Origin: Diatrype stigma
Taxonomy: Eukaryota; Ascomycota; Sordariomycetes; Xylariales; Diatrypaceae
Length of the DNA stretch: 64,000 bases
Reading direction: 5' to 3'
Assembly (NCBI GenBank): GCA_022225965.2
Contig: JAKJXP020000013.1
Span: forward strand, 124,001 to 188,000
Below are positions 27,544 through 38,731 of the stretch, piece after piece. Under the pieces are notes generated by a model that worked only from the letters and a program-made list of their open reading frames with translations, made no database searches and was not told where the DNA came from. Position 1 is the stretch's first letter; each line of letters begins with the position of its first letter. The translations under genes and the position numbers were made by a program.

Positions 27544-29765
27544 ACAGTACTCCTTTAACAATCGTTACTCAACCTAGAGTGCAGCACGATGCAAGGTCAG
27601 GCTTGCTACCGACAGCAACACAGATTCCGACGGGCACACCCACTCTCATTACCTGTATATTCATCACCTAACTTACCAAGTCCAGGTTGATCACCATAAA
27701 ATTCCCCTTCTGTTTTACCTCTAAACCATTTTTGTTTTCGTTGCATATGTTTTTTCCGGGCGCGGAGTTCCGGTTGCTGCATCACAGCATAGGGTCTGAT
27801 CTTACGATACTACCGAGTACATGAGACGGTTGGCAACCCATGAAGCGACGGTTTTTACACGATATGAGGCGTATCCGGGTCTCTTGGCTGGTCCATTTAT
27901 AGGAGTCGGCTGTACACGCTTCTTGCCGACTGGGGGGCGCGGCCGGCGGTTCTAATGCATAATTTCCACTCGTCTTTCCACTTTTTCTTCCGGGGTCGTT
28001 GCTTGCATCGCGCATCTCTATTTCCACCAGGGCGTTCCGCGAATCCAGCATTTACAGCGATGTTTTCCATATTCTAGAGCAAGAAGTTGTGCCTACAAAC
28101 ACGGTGGCAACAGGCGGAGTATGAGTATTTCTCAGATCTCCGGCGCATCTGACTACGACACGGAGTTATGTGCGTGTAGTGGTCATTTGGAAGTGTATCG
28201 GCAAAGGCGCCCATCACGTCCCACAGCTCTAGGAGCCTGCCATCTGCATCTTGGGTCTGGCTTTTGCGCTGGGGGTATGAAGTACAGCTAATGTGCTCTC
28301 ATGCTCTCGTGCTGCAGGGCCTCCAACCATGGGATGTAGACGGCACCAGCCCTGGAATCGTGGTGGGGGTGCCTGCTTAAGTCTTCGCAACTGGCTAGCT
28401 CGAAGAGGGGGGTTGCGCAAGGAAGAGGTGAAAGGAATCAAAAACAAAACAAAGAAAATAAATTACTACAGCGAAATGTGCGACAATCGCTCGAGAAGAA
28501 TGAGACGGGTTGGTTGTTAGGCTCTGCCGGCCGCGCTTCTTGGTTGTTCAAAACCGGATGGGACGGGGACTGGGTCGGGTCAGCATTCGTCGAGCCCTCC
28601 CAGCCCTATCACATTCCCCCATTGGTATGAGTTATGAATAACTACGTATAAGCGATTCGGCGGTAGTTAGGAAGGGGGTCAAAAGGAAAAGGGCGCAATA
28701 GATACTCATGATTGTTCAAATACTACCGCTCCAGCTTGTGATATACCTAGTACATGTGTAATACCTTATGTGCGTGACGTGCGATTCGGACATATAATCA
28801 CGTAACTAATAGGTACGGGTATAACCTGGATAAGCACATGAAGCCGCGGCAGCGATCTCAGGCCCCAGGGATGAATCATCGCCCGCCCCTCCACCCCACT
28901 ACCAAATTGGATTTTGCTTCTCCTTTGGAAATATGGCACAGTTACCAGTTATCATGTTGAATTGTATTGGGCCTTCTAAGATCTCTACCAACTATCCGAC
29001 TCACTCATGTACGACCAAGATAGAACCGCCATTGTGAACTTCATCCTCCTGGATCCAGCTATAGCGTCATCAACTCTTTTTGCCCGAGTGAGACCTAACC
29101 ACCTAGCGGCGCGCTGTTTATTTGCAAACGTTGCCAAACATCCTGAAGCGTCACCGTGCGGAGATATGTCGCCGTTCGTGTATGCAGTAGGTCGTAAGTA
29201 TGCGGTGGGCATCGGACAAGAACCCCACGAGAGGGATCGGCGCAGCTATCCAGGTGCCTGTTCCGGCATAGCCTGTGGACCAGGCAGCGTCGAGCAATTG
29301 CCCAAACAGAATGAGGAAAGCTTATCGCAATGCCACCCGAAGCAAGCCGGGGGCTGCCGGGGCATGCCGGGGGGAGCTTGTCTAAGACAAATCCCAGCAT
29401 GCGGATTGCCCCTGATTGGCCTGGTAGCAAGATAAGGCGTCATTAGCTACCCTGGCACACCTGGCTGCCCTGGCTGCTCTCCGGCAGACCTTTCCACGAT
29501 AGGTTACCATCTCCTGGGGGCATGCGGAGAACGATGAGCTTATCGTGTTGTGGTTGTGTGAACCAGGTACGGCCCGTGTCTTGCTTGACAAGGGCTCTGT
29601 GCAGTTTTTTGTTTACTTAAATATCGCAGAACCCCGGCTCGTCCGATTGTTCGGACGACTGGCTTCTATAGACTTTACAGTTCACGCCGTCTCGCACGCA
29701 AGCCCAAGGATTAGGTACGACCCGGACCAGCCCGCGACGCTACCTAAACTCTAACACTCGCTACG
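27544..29765. other. Gene-free interval between the PP1 subunit and the carboxypeptidase
   Basis: The left part should be the 3' untranslated region of the PP1-subunit gene and the right part the promoter of the carboxypeptidase. Open frames on either strand here are short and have no recognisable domain or splice continuity. No repeats of note were seen. Confidence 0.5.
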
Positions 29766-31646
29766 ATGCTGTCAAAGTTCAGCCGGGCTTCTTGGCTCCT
29801 TAGCGGCGCGGCCGTCGCGTTGTCGGCGCGCGGCGCACTGGCGCAATTCGTCGAGGCGCCGACGTCGCTCAAGGAGGCGATTGGCTACGCGGGGGTGCCC
29901 GTCCGGTACAAGGAGGTGCCGACGGGCATCTGCGAGCTGGACCCGAACGTGAAGAGCTACTCGGGCTACGCGGACGTGGGCGAGGACGAGCACATCTTCT
30001 TCTGGTTCTTCGAGGCGCGCGGCGGCGACGTGGACCCGTGCGACGACGCGCCCCTGACGGTCTGGATCAACGGCGGACCCGGCTCGAGCTCCATGATCGG
30101 CCTGTTCGAGGAGCTGGGCCCCTGCCGCGTCGACTACTACGGCAACGTCTACAGCAACCCGTACTCGTGGACCAACGCCAGCAACGTGCTGTTCATCGAC
30201 CAGCCCAGCCAGGTCGGCTTCTCCTACTCGACGCCCGTCCCGGCGTACCAGGCCGCGTCCGGCGACATCGTCGTCCTCCCCAATGCTACCTGCCCGGACT
30301 ACGCCCCGCCCGGGTCCTGCGGCACGTACGCGTACCCCAACGTGACCGAGACGGCCAACTCGACGGCCAACGCGGCCCCGAACTTCTGGAAGACCCTGCA
30401 GGGGTTCATGGGCGTGTTTCCGCAGTACTCGCGCAATGGGTTCCATTTCGCGACGGAGAGCTACGGCGGCCACTACGGCCCCATCTTCAACAAGTACATT
30501 GAGGAACAGAATGCGCGCAACATTACGGGCGCAAAGAAGATCCAGCTGGAGACGGTGTTGATCGGCAATGGATGGTAAGTCCAACTCCAGCTCCAGCTCC
30601 AGCCCCAACGGTGGGAAATACGACGATGTCTCGCAATATAGGGTATCAACTATGGAGTATCAACAAGGAGTCAATATTAACCATTCCGCCATTATAGGTA
30701 CGACCCCATTGTCCAGTACCAAGCGTACTACAACTTCTCCGTCTCTCCCGGCAACACGTACGACTACTCGCCCTTCAACGAATCGACCGCATCCCAGTTC
30801 TACAACAACCTGTACGGCCCAGGCAACTGCATCGACCAGCTGAACCACTGCAAGGCAACGGGCGACAACACGGCCTGCCGCCACGCCGACAACTTCTGCG
30901 CGGCACAGGTCGAGTCCGTCTACGACGACGTGCTCGGGCGGGACGAGTACGACGTGCGCGAGCTCACGCCGGACCCGTTCCCCTACGGCTTCTACGTCGA
31001 CTACCTCAACACGGCTCCCGTCCAGGCCGCCATCGGCGCCTTCACCAACTTCAGCACCAGCAGCGGGGCCGTGAGCGACGCCTTCGACGGCACGGGCGAC
31101 GACGGCCGCGAGTCCGGCACCGTTGAGGCCCTGGCTTACCTGCTGGCGCAGAACGTCACCGTGGCCCTGTACGCCGGCGACGCCGACTACAACTGCAACT
31201 GGCTGGGCGGCGAGGCGGTGGCCGAGGCCGTGGGCGCCCCGGGCTTCGCCGGCGCCGGCTACGCCGACGTGCGCACGAGCGACAACGTCACCCACGGCCA
31301 GGTCAAGCAGGCCGGCCGCTTCAGCTTCACCCGCGTCTACGAGAGCGGCCACGAGGTGCCCTTCTACCAGCCGCTGGCGTCGCTCGAGTACTTTTCGCGC
31401 GCGGTCCGGGGTGTCGACATCGAGACCGGCGAGCGCGCCGACGTCGGCCCGGCCTACGTCACTGAGGGCCCCGCGAAGAGCACCTACCGCGAGGGCAACG
31501 GAACCGTCCAGTGGGATGTCCTGCCGTCCAACACTACTTACGACCCGGTGACTAACAAGCCCGGGGCGCCGTGGCAGCAGACCCTCGCGAGGAGGGGCTT
31601 CCGCGCGCCGCCGCCGGGGCGTCGTAGTAGTCGTCTTCGTAGATAG
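29766..31646 (+). CDS. Secreted serine carboxypeptidase, family S10 (carboxypeptidase S1-like), two exons
   Basis: S10 enzymes remove C-terminal residues from peptides at acid pH. Exon 1 is 29766-30574 and exon 2 30698-31646; the intron (GTAAGT...TATAG) splits the Trp codon of GNGW, and the protein is 585 residues. Seen: a signal peptide at about 1-26 ending ALA, the oxyanion-site motif [10 protein letters not shown] at 100-109, the nucleophile Ser232 in TESYGG, the Asp433 region in [11 protein letters not shown], and His488 in [12 protein letters not shown]. These are the three catalytic positions of the family. The nucleophile motif has Thr where Gly is usual (GESYGG). Several NxS/T sites suggest glycosylation. 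The C-terminal tail is Arg/Pro-rich ([12 protein letters not shown]), which is unusual, and there is no GPI signal. The gene is very GC-rich at third positions, which opens long antisense frames that I take as shadows. Confidence 0.95.
30585..30603. repeat. CTCCAG hexamer tract inside the carboxypeptidase intron
   Basis: About three copies of CTCCAG lie just after the donor site, in the 123-base intron; the length of this intron is above that of most others in the window. Confidence 0.75.
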
Positions 31647-32834
31647 GAGGTGCGGCGTTTCCGGGGGTAATAAAACGGTGACTAGTAGGCCATATGACTA
31701 GATTCTTCGAAAGAGAGGCCCAAGGAGAGGAAAAGGGGATCATATTCCTGGCAATATATCTGTGCCTTACCTGGTGCCGGCTCATCTCGGCTGGGTATAT
31801 AATGATCACTCAATCTGATGGTCTGTACTGGTAATCTGTAAATAGCATCTGTTGATATATTGGAAGTGGTGGTCCAGCACATCCCTCCTGTGAAGTCTTG
31901 TACCTTAGTTAGAACTCAGTTAAGCCAGTGGTCTATTGCTATTGGTTGCTCGGCTACGCTTGTAGTGCCTTGGATCTTGGGTTTGGATCCCCGTAGTTGT
32001 GATTTGTAAGAAACTTTAAAAGCATCATATGTAGATGAGGGCCTAGCTTTACTTTGCTGTTCAGACCGTGTTCGAGAACGATCTATCGTTTTATGCAGGA
32101 TCATATCTGTTACTGCACATGCCTCGATACCACCCTCTATACCTGGTCCTGCTTATCCATCGCAACTATGGATTTTAGCCGCGCTCTCACACACCCACAC
32201 GCTGGATCTGGAGAAATCTCGTATTCGATCCTCGTTATACCTACATGATTATGTAGCAGCCGGTCCAGTCCGTCTCCTGTTTCCATTATCAGTCGATTCC
32301 TACACCAGAGTGCTGCCGTGTAGCTGAAGGCGACAGAGAGAGATTCTCCCATACATGCAAGCCACAGTTACATGCAAGAATGCTCGCAACGCGGACTTGA
32401 CTGGGTACCTCACGTACGCCCAATGGTTACAACGGCCGAAGCCAAGAACCCGCGCGATTCCAGCCGGGCCGTTCTCCCCATTTCGTATTGTACGTTGTTC
32501 CTATATCGAAGAGTAGGTACCATAGCCCTCCTCTGGATGGTTCGTCAAATTGCCCGTGCCTGCCATCAGCTCGCTTACGTTCCTGCATAGGTGAGATGGA
32601 ATAGGCAGGTCACGAAATGTCAGAACCCGATAATGTAAGCGGAATAGACTAGATTTCGGTGATTAGCTATGTATTTATATGAAGGACGTAGTCACTTGCA
32701 ACTTGGTCAGCTCCCCTTTTCCACCGTTGTTGCGTGACACCCTTAATCATCGATTGAGGTTAAAGTAACCGTTACGCATCGTGAATCTTGGATACATTAA
32801 ATCGATCATCCACTCATTACTCCCCCCAGCAATC
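31647..32834. other. Gene-free interval between the carboxypeptidase and the secreted unknown protein
   Basis: It should hold the 3' untranslated region of the carboxypeptidase and the promoter of the next gene. No open frame has a recognisable domain, and no notable repeat was seen. Confidence 0.5.
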
Positions 32835-33749
32835 ATGCAGCTACGGTGCGTCGACCTACTGGCTACCGGCACTGCCGCCGGCCTCCTTGTGGGCCTAGCT
32901 GCTGGTGCTGCTACTAGACTGCCCGGCTCCCACAGCCAACAGCAGCGACGGGATGGGGATGGCGGTGGAGATCCGCACTTTATATACGAACAGGCATACC
33001 GCCTGCGCGTCGTCCCCAACACTAAGTACGACTCGTCGACGTACGACTCCATCGATGACATACTACCGGCGCTTGCACCGGACCAGAACAACCGCCCTCG
33101 GGGCTACTGGTTCGGGTACGAGAAGTCGCAGCGGACGCACGGGCGGCGCAACATCGCCATCGCGTTTGAGCCGTCCTCCCCACACCACGATGATAGCGAT
33201 GGTGCTGCGGTGGAGGACGATGACGGCGAGGTGGACGACCACAGCCAACCGCCTCTTGCCGAGGTGCCCGTCTTCTACGAGCAGATCTGGCGCCAGAACC
33301 AGCACAGCGAGACGTGGGCCGCGTACACGGACCTCGAGACGTGGCGGCGCCTCACTTGGGATGCGCAGGCGGGAGACGAGTTCGAGCGCGACTACCCGAC
33401 AGAGCACGGCGTGTACATCACGTGGGAGGGGGAAGGGGACCTGGCCACGGGCGCGCCCGCGCCCTCCGACCCGCCTCACGTCCTGCTGGCCCCGGGCACG
33501 TTCCTGGCCTGCGCCGGGCGACGGTACGAGGATCGCGAGGTTGGGGGCGGTGGTATCGCCGCCGTCATCCGCTTCGCGTACGATTACCTCAACGAGACGG
33601 AGCCGAACGGGCGGTTCCCGAGGGGGTGCGCCCCCGTCAGGCTGGAGAGCAGGTGTGCGAGGCTGGAGGCGCCGAGGTTCAATCGCACGTGGAGCCATGA
33701 GGGCATTTTGGACATCCCGTGTGTGAAGGTCGAGGATGAATGGTGGTGA
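32835..33749 (+). CDS. Secreted protein of unknown function
   Basis: A single-exon gene of 304 residues that I do not recognise. Seen: a signal-like N terminus (charged start, then LLATGTAAGLLVGLAAGAA), followed by a His/Asp/Gly-rich low-complexity linker, then a region with many Trp, Tyr and acidic residues. A linker around residues 118-138 is strongly acidic (DDSDGAAVEDDDGEVDD). The C-terminal third has four cysteines (LACAG, RGCAP, ESRCA, DIPCV), which could form two disulfides, and two NxT sites. An ATG-like frame extends 18 codons upstream, but the start at 32835 places the hydrophobic segment at the N terminus and has an AATC context. It lies on the same strand as the upstream carboxypeptidase with over 1 kb between. 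Third positions are GC-rich, as in the carboxypeptidase, which supports it being coding. Confidence 0.75.
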   Translation: MQLRCVDLLATGTAAGLLVGLAAGAATRLPGSHSQQQRRDGDGGGDPHFIYEQAYRLRVVPNTKYDSSTYDSIDDILPALAPDQNNRPRGYWFGYEKSQRTHGRRNIAIAFEPSSPHHDDSDGAAVEDDDGEVDDHSQPPLAEVPVFYEQIWRQNQHSETWAAYTDLETWRRLTWDAQAGDEFERDYPTEHGVYITWEGEGDLATGAPAPSDPPHVLLAPGTFLACAGRRYEDREVGGGGIAAVIRFAYDYLNETEPNGRFPRGCAPVRLESRCARLEAPRFNRTWSHEGILDIPCVKVEDEWW

Positions 33750-34150
33750 TATCGTGAGGGATAAATAGATAACTCTTCAGCTGCTACGGTAGGTATGTAA
33801 GGGGTTTGCGTCGGCTCTTCTCTTGCGGGAAGTGGAAGCGGAGAAGGAGGGTCGAGATCAGGGACATGGTGACCACTCGGAATAATAGAATATGTTTGAT
33901 ATTCGACTTGGAAATGAAATTATCAGGATCATGAAATGCCTGGAAACCCTTCACTTGTAGTTCCTTCTCTTGTATTACCTTGAGTTGACGTGGGGACTAA
34001 AGCGGCGAGACCGAATAGCCAAAGCCGGAAAGCGTAGAGGAATTATGAGTTTAATTGCAGAACGTCCAGAGCTATCTACTACTGAGAGACCTCAAATCTA
34101 TTACGCTATGTAATTATGCCCAATCCAAGCCGACGTCAATCAGTCCTTGA
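33750..34150. other. Convergent intergenic interval
   Basis: It lies between the 3' end of the plus-strand secreted gene and the 3' end of the minus-strand gene at 34151; it should hold both 3' untranslated regions. No other feature was seen. Confidence 0.5.
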
Positions 34151-35056
34151 TCAAGCGGCCAAATTGGCACGGCGTTCCCACGCCAGGATTCCATTCTCGG
34201 CTCGTTGTATTTGCCTATCCAGGTCGACCTGAAGAATTGCCAGGATTTCAGCGTCAGTCTTGTTCAGCATACACCAGATCCTTTCCTTCAAATTATCGAA
34301 CGCCTTGCACAAGATCCAATCAAAGTCGCAATCGTTGAACTGGTTGAACCGCCCTTGGCCCAGGCTCGATAGGAGTAGCTCCAGTAGTTGACGTAACACT
34401 GGGGGTAGACCCAAGGTCTTGCGCAGTGCAGTCCAGGGACTCTCTACTTGCTGTTTCTCTTGAATAGCCTTTCGTAGCAGCAGTCGCTTCACGCAGGCTT
34501 TGATCAGCTGGACCTGCAGTATGCGATGGACGATAAATGTGTCACCCCGATGCGCAGGGCCGGCCTCCCGAAATTCCGCCTTGAGGTGCCAATTGATGGA
34601 GACCATGTTGATCCGGGTCGCCTCGTCCGTGGGCAAGAACCCCAGCTCTTCCCAGAATTCCTTGTCGACGACGATGGAAGGGGTGCCGACGTCGATGGCG
34701 CCCAGCTCGCCGGCGAACCTGTTGATCAACATCTGACACTTGCCGCAATAACCCTCTTTAGTGATCCGGGGCTCGTAACGATGGTCGTGTCTTCCCGCGT
34801 CATCATGATCGTCACCCGTGCTGCTTGGCATTGGCTCTGGCTGTAATTCCGATCTTAATACCCCATCGGGACCCTGAATCTCGTCATCGCCGCTGACATC
34901 CGAGCCCTCATGCATGCATTTCTCGAATACTGGCCCTGTGATTCTACCCATATTGGCTTGGTTTGATAGTACGCGGCTGTCGAATTCCGAAGCGGTGCTT
35001 TGATCGTCGGCTTGTTGCCGACGGTGTCGCCGATGGTACTGGCGAAGGTAATGCAT
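34151..35056 (-). CDS. Hypothetical protein, single exon
   Basis: An intact 301-residue frame that I do not recognise. Seen: a His/Arg/Gln-rich N terminus, an acidic Asp/His-rich stretch around 65-95, a CGKC pair near 105, a middle region with FWEELGFLPTDEATRINMVSINW, and a helical C-terminal half with long hydrophobic runs such as LRQLLELLLSSLG and KAFDNLKERIWCMLN. There is no signal peptide or obvious membrane span, so a soluble intracellular protein is the likely case. The frame is uninterrupted and third-position use looks coding-like, but no family assignment is possible. The start is the first ATG of the frame (MHYLRQYH); a later in-frame ATG follows RVLSNQAN and would drop about 35 residues. 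Confidence 0.6.
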   Translation of the reverse strand: MHYLRQYHRRHRRQQADDQSTASEFDSRVLSNQANMGRITGPVFEKCMHEGSDVSGDDEIQGPDGVLRSELQPEPMPSSTGDDHDDAGRHDHRYEPRITKEGYCGKCQMLINRFAGELGAIDVGTPSIVVDKEFWEELGFLPTDEATRINMVSINWHLKAEFREAGPAHRGDTFIVHRILQVQLIKACVKRLLLRKAIQEKQQVESPWTALRKTLGLPPVLRQLLELLLSSLGQGRFNQFNDCDFDWILCKAFDNLKERIWCMLNKTDAEILAILQVDLDRQIQRAENGILAWERRANLAA

Positions 35057-35472
35057 CGAGATGTCACTGTGTAACCGTGAGAAAGCATGGGAAATTTTAC
35101 CAGCAGACCCAGTTAGAAGCTTGTTTTATATTTATTTCCTGGATTGCAGATATATGAATCACTGGATGAGGAATGCCATTGTCCAACCCTTCCTTCTCTA
35201 ATGGTTGGGTGAGTCACTGTCATGTAATACACATTGTCACATCCCATACCTATATATCTGGTGCTGCGATTCAACTGGCCCTCGTGTTTGTCCTCGACTT
35301 TCAGTTCTCGTCGCCATGCCTTCGTCGCGTGTAATGCATTTCTGATGCAACCGAATGGTGGTGTATTGCAACATCTAACGTATTGTCTCAAAGATCCCAT
35401 AGCAAGTCGAGACTACATAAGCACAACATTGTATATGGCTATATACACGTAGTACGGATAGCTCATGGCCTA
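35057..35472. other. Interval between two minus-strand genes
   Basis: Promoter region of the gene at 34151-35056 and 3' region of the single-span membrane protein gene; nothing else was seen. Confidence 0.5.
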
Positions 35473-36376
35473 TCAATGTCTCGTCGAATCCCCGTACAAC
35501 TCGTGTGCCTTCAAAAAGATCCGGCCGCCGTTTAAGCCATCCAGCTCGTACATCGGTCTCGGTGCAGAGCTCGCCAGTTTCTGATCAATGGAAACTTGTT
35601 CTGGGACAAGCGACGTAGCAATGACCTGTTGCTTATTTGCCCAGTGCCTGAACATGGAGTAGCCCGCGGTAATCCCTAGCAGAACTACTATAGGAACGGC
35701 GATGCCGATGCCAACCTTTGCGCCGGTTGCCAACCCGACACTTCCACTCTCGTCTGAGGCCGATGCTGTACCTGCCGTCATGCTTCCGTTTGTGCTAGAA
35801 GCTATAGAGCTTGAGGAGGTAGTTACAAAAGTTGAAGTGGTAGAAGTTGCGAAACTAGGGGTGGAATTTGGGCTTGTGCTGGTATCTGTGATTTTGAAGG
35901 TCTCGCTAAGGCTAATTGATTGGGCTCAAGTCTCCATCGTAGGAGAGATTGAATATGAACGAGTTCGAAAAGGAAAGGTTTCGTTCTGTAGTCACCGTCC
36001 AGTCAACTGAAGTTTCATTTAACAGAGCCCCTGTAAATCATCTTAGAATGTTGCATCCAGGGCACTACGTTTCATGCGAAGCCGTAGAAGTAGGCAGGAA
36101 AGAAGTGTAACGATGAACATAAGACTTACGGGTGACATATTCAAATGGATATACCAGATCCATGTCGTGGAACTGGAATAAAACCACGGGGACAGCTTTT
36201 GTAAGATTGGTCCCTGCCCAGGCAATGTGGAAAGTTGATCCTATAGGATGAATAGCATTTGAGATCGCCGGGTTGATGTTAGAGTTTGATGGGCCCGGGC
36301 TGACGAACGTTACGTCTCTGTCTAAGCCCAAGACGATTGTTGCAAAGAGCAATACAGAGCTGAAGACCGGAAGCAT
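35473..36376 (-). CDS. Signal-peptide, Ser/Thr-rich, single-span membrane protein with an apparent one-base frameshift
   Basis: The layout matches a common fungal surface-protein type: signal peptide (MLPVFSSVLLFATIVLG), Ig-like ectodomain, Ser/Thr-rich stalk, one membrane span (GIGIAVPIVVLLGITAGY), then a cytoplasmic tail. Exon 1 is 36376-36130 and the intron is 36129-36031 (GTAAGT...TACAG). Exon 2 starts at 36030 with ALLNETSVDWTVTTERNL, but this frame meets a TAG near 35915. A different frame opens at once, with ISLSETFKITD and the Ser/Thr stalk, the span and the stop at 35473. The two frames differ by one base. The sequence GAGCCCAAT near 35924 has a CCC run; one C fewer would join them and give 267 residues. 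So it is either a real lesion (pseudogene) or an assembly error. The role is unknown; a cell-wall sensor or adhesin-like function would be inference. Confidence 0.6.
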
Positions 36377-37540
36377 TCTGATCTGAAACCATCAATCTTC
36401 GTCAAGCACTTGACCTTGGATCTTAAAGCAGTGCAACTACTTCGTGGTCTCCTTATAACCGAAAAGGGGGTTTGATACACACGAGAGAACCGTGGGGGAA
36501 GACGGAGCACGACGCACAGCTTCCACGAAATTTGGCTGGATGAGATTCTGCCCGTTGGGGATGAACGCCGGTATTTGACAAACTTATTGCGGGCAGGTTA
36601 GTGCTGCTCAATGCGAAGGCCAAACTACTATTTACACCAAACCAACAACATATTCATACCGGACGTTAACTAACCCTCTTCCGGAAGCATCACCAACACC
36701 CTCAACTCATGGCCCACCAATATCACAAGCCATATACTCATCTTGGCACTACTTCACAGCGCCCGCATCGTACCTAATAGTGCATCCAGATACAGATGTT
36801 CAATTAGGACGGCTTGTACCGCCCACCCAAGCATCTGGAATGTAAGCCTCAGTGCCTCGCCCTAGCTGTGCTATGGTACAATGGTCAGAGGGCCCGACGA
36901 CATCAGCCGCAATAGCCGCCTGAAAGTGTTGGCCATAGCTGTGATAACGAGTTACGATCATTCTTCATCAAACGTTCCTTACCTTCCAGGGCAACTATCA
37001 CTTTGGTGTTATAATAGAGAGATAGTCCAGTGCATGGCAATTGCGCGGACACGCGCGCGCTTGTCTATTCTGGAACAAGAAATTGTCCCACTGACTTTTC
37101 ATTGGTCTGCACTCTATTTTACCCCTGACTATACCCCTGGCTTATTCTTACTAGAAATAGGCGGTACTGCAAGTCGGGCCCCAGAATTTTCTTCGGGCCG
37201 GCGGCTATGTACCAAGGAGCCGGTATAGAGTTGTCAGTTTTTAGCGCCCGAATACATTTAAGGGGCAAAAACTGCCTGACATTCTCTGCAGTTGGTAGTT
37301 CGTAAAACAAGGCGCTGGAATGCAAAAGATGTTGGTCAGGATCTACCAGTGGTCCCTAGGGACGATCGCAAGGTAAAAGTTACCATTAAACAAGACGTAA
37401 GAACTTCGTCTTGGACGAAGAAAGGTCTTCGAATACGGTATAACATCCTTCACCTTCAAATCGACTAAAAGCTCTAATTCCTGACCAAGTGCGCTTCTTT
37501 TCTGCGTATAGTACGCGTTCTTCCTATCCCTATAAGGCCA
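36377..37540. other. Divergent promoter interval
   Basis: It separates the minus-strand membrane-protein gene and the plus-strand glycosyltransferase gene, so it should hold both promoters. Open frames inside it lack recognisable domains. Confidence 0.5.
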
Positions 37541-38530
37541 ATGACGTCCAACATGCATCTGCCCCCTCATCGCTCACCAATAATAAAGCCACTTGGTGCT
37601 GCTGGCGTACTTGTTGCAGTATGCTACTTTGTTCTTTGTCTCCAGAGCACAACCTATGAAAGCGTTGTGCTTACCTCCGCAAAAGTGAAGCCACCACATG
37701 CGCCAACGCCTGTGGCACTGACACCACCCCCACAAGCAACCACCACGATACCAGAGAAGCTGTGGTACAAACTCGTACCCAACGGCTTGAATGACAAACT
37801 TCGAGGGTATACAGATTCTTGTATCACCAAGAACCCTACCTTCCAATTCGAGTTCATGACAGATAACTCAGGCGATGAGTTCGTCAGAGACCACTTCGCC
37901 TCTCGTCCAGATATAGTCGACAACTTCCTTGGCATTCGTATTCCCATCATCAAAGCTGACCTTCTTCGCTATCTCATCCTCTACGAACATGGTGGGATCT
38001 GGAATGACTTGGATGTCTCTTGCGAAGCACCTATCAACGAGTGGGTCCCAGAGCAGTATCAAGCAGCCAACATTAGCATAGTCGTTGGACTAGAGTTTGA
38101 TGAAGACATATGGTATCGACAATTTGCGAGTTGGACGATCATGGCAAGGCAAAACTCGCCGCAATTGTGGACGGTCGTCGAAGACTGCCTGGAGGGACTA
38201 GTTAGGACGGCGCAGGATCATAACGTCGGAATACAAGATCTGACAATCGATATGCTCGATGACATCGTTGACGTCTCGGGTCCACGGAGACTGACACGTG
38301 GAATCCAGAAAAGCTTGAGCAAGATGCTCAACGAGACGGTCGGGAATGACGAGATATCCCACGTGTTAGAGCCAAGGCTTATAGGGGACGTGTTGGTGTT
38401 GCCGGATTACGCGTTCGCAAACTCGATGAACCAGCAACACGGGGATAAGAAGTCCGGAAAGATACTGGTAAAACATCATTACGCCAGCTCATGGAAGAAT
38501 TCGAAAGGTGGCGAGGAGCCAGCCAACTAA
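37541..38530 (+). CDS. GT32 glycosyltransferase, type II membrane protein (OCH1-like)
   Basis: GT32 enzymes transfer sugars (mannose from GDP-mannose in OCH1-like members) onto glycans in the Golgi; the substrate here cannot be told. It is a single exon of 329 residues. Seen: a short cytoplasmic N terminus, one membrane span at about 19-34 (GAAGVLVAVCYFVLCL), a Pro-rich stem at 50-68, then the domain beginning IPEKLWYKLVP near 70. The family signature follows: IIKADLLRYLILYEHGGIW with the DxD-type nucleotide-sugar and metal site as DLD at 156-158. A later segment has WTIMARQNSP and HHYASSWK near the C terminus, as in OCH1-like proteins. The first ATG (37541) is used; a second at 37553 would drop four residues. 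The next feature downstream is a sugar-transporter remnant. The gene looks intact. Confidence 0.92.
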   Translation: MTSNMHLPPHRSPIIKPLGAAGVLVAVCYFVLCLQSTTYESVVLTSAKVKPPHAPTPVALTPPPQATTTIPEKLWYKLVPNGLNDKLRGYTDSCITKNPTFQFEFMTDNSGDEFVRDHFASRPDIVDNFLGIRIPIIKADLLRYLILYEHGGIWNDLDVSCEAPINEWVPEQYQAANISIVVGLEFDEDIWYRQFASWTIMARQNSPQLWTVVEDCLEGLVRTAQDHNVGIQDLTIDMLDDIVDVSGPRRLTRGIQKSLSKMLNETVGNDEISHVLEPRLIGDVLVLPDYAFANSMNQQHGDKKSGKILVKHHYASSWKNSKGGEEPAN

Positions 38531-38731
38531 TAAATGTCACATGGAGGCAGGTCTCATGTGATATGCGGGATATATAATAATATATAATAAGTAACCATCG
38601 CCTGGCAGGGTTCTGGGATGAAGTGTTTATACAGGAAAGAAGGATCTCGGGATAATAGGGGTTGTACCGTTCCGGCGGGTGAAGCTTAGCTCCCGGTTTA
38701 TCTCGGATATGAGCCCCTTAAGGCCCGGATA

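Noticed and set aside
29772..30608. Long minus-strand open frame opposite the carboxypeptidase
   Set aside because: It is Arg/Val/Ala-rich, has no domain, and arises from GC-rich third positions of the true gene on the other strand.
30660..31352. Second long minus-strand frame opposite carboxypeptidase exon 2
   Set aside because: Same GC-driven shadow effect; the plus strand holds the catalytic Asp and flanks His here.
33063..33698. Minus-strand frame opposite the secreted unknown protein
   Set aside because: Val/Arg-rich shadow of the GC-rich plus-strand gene; no signal or domain.
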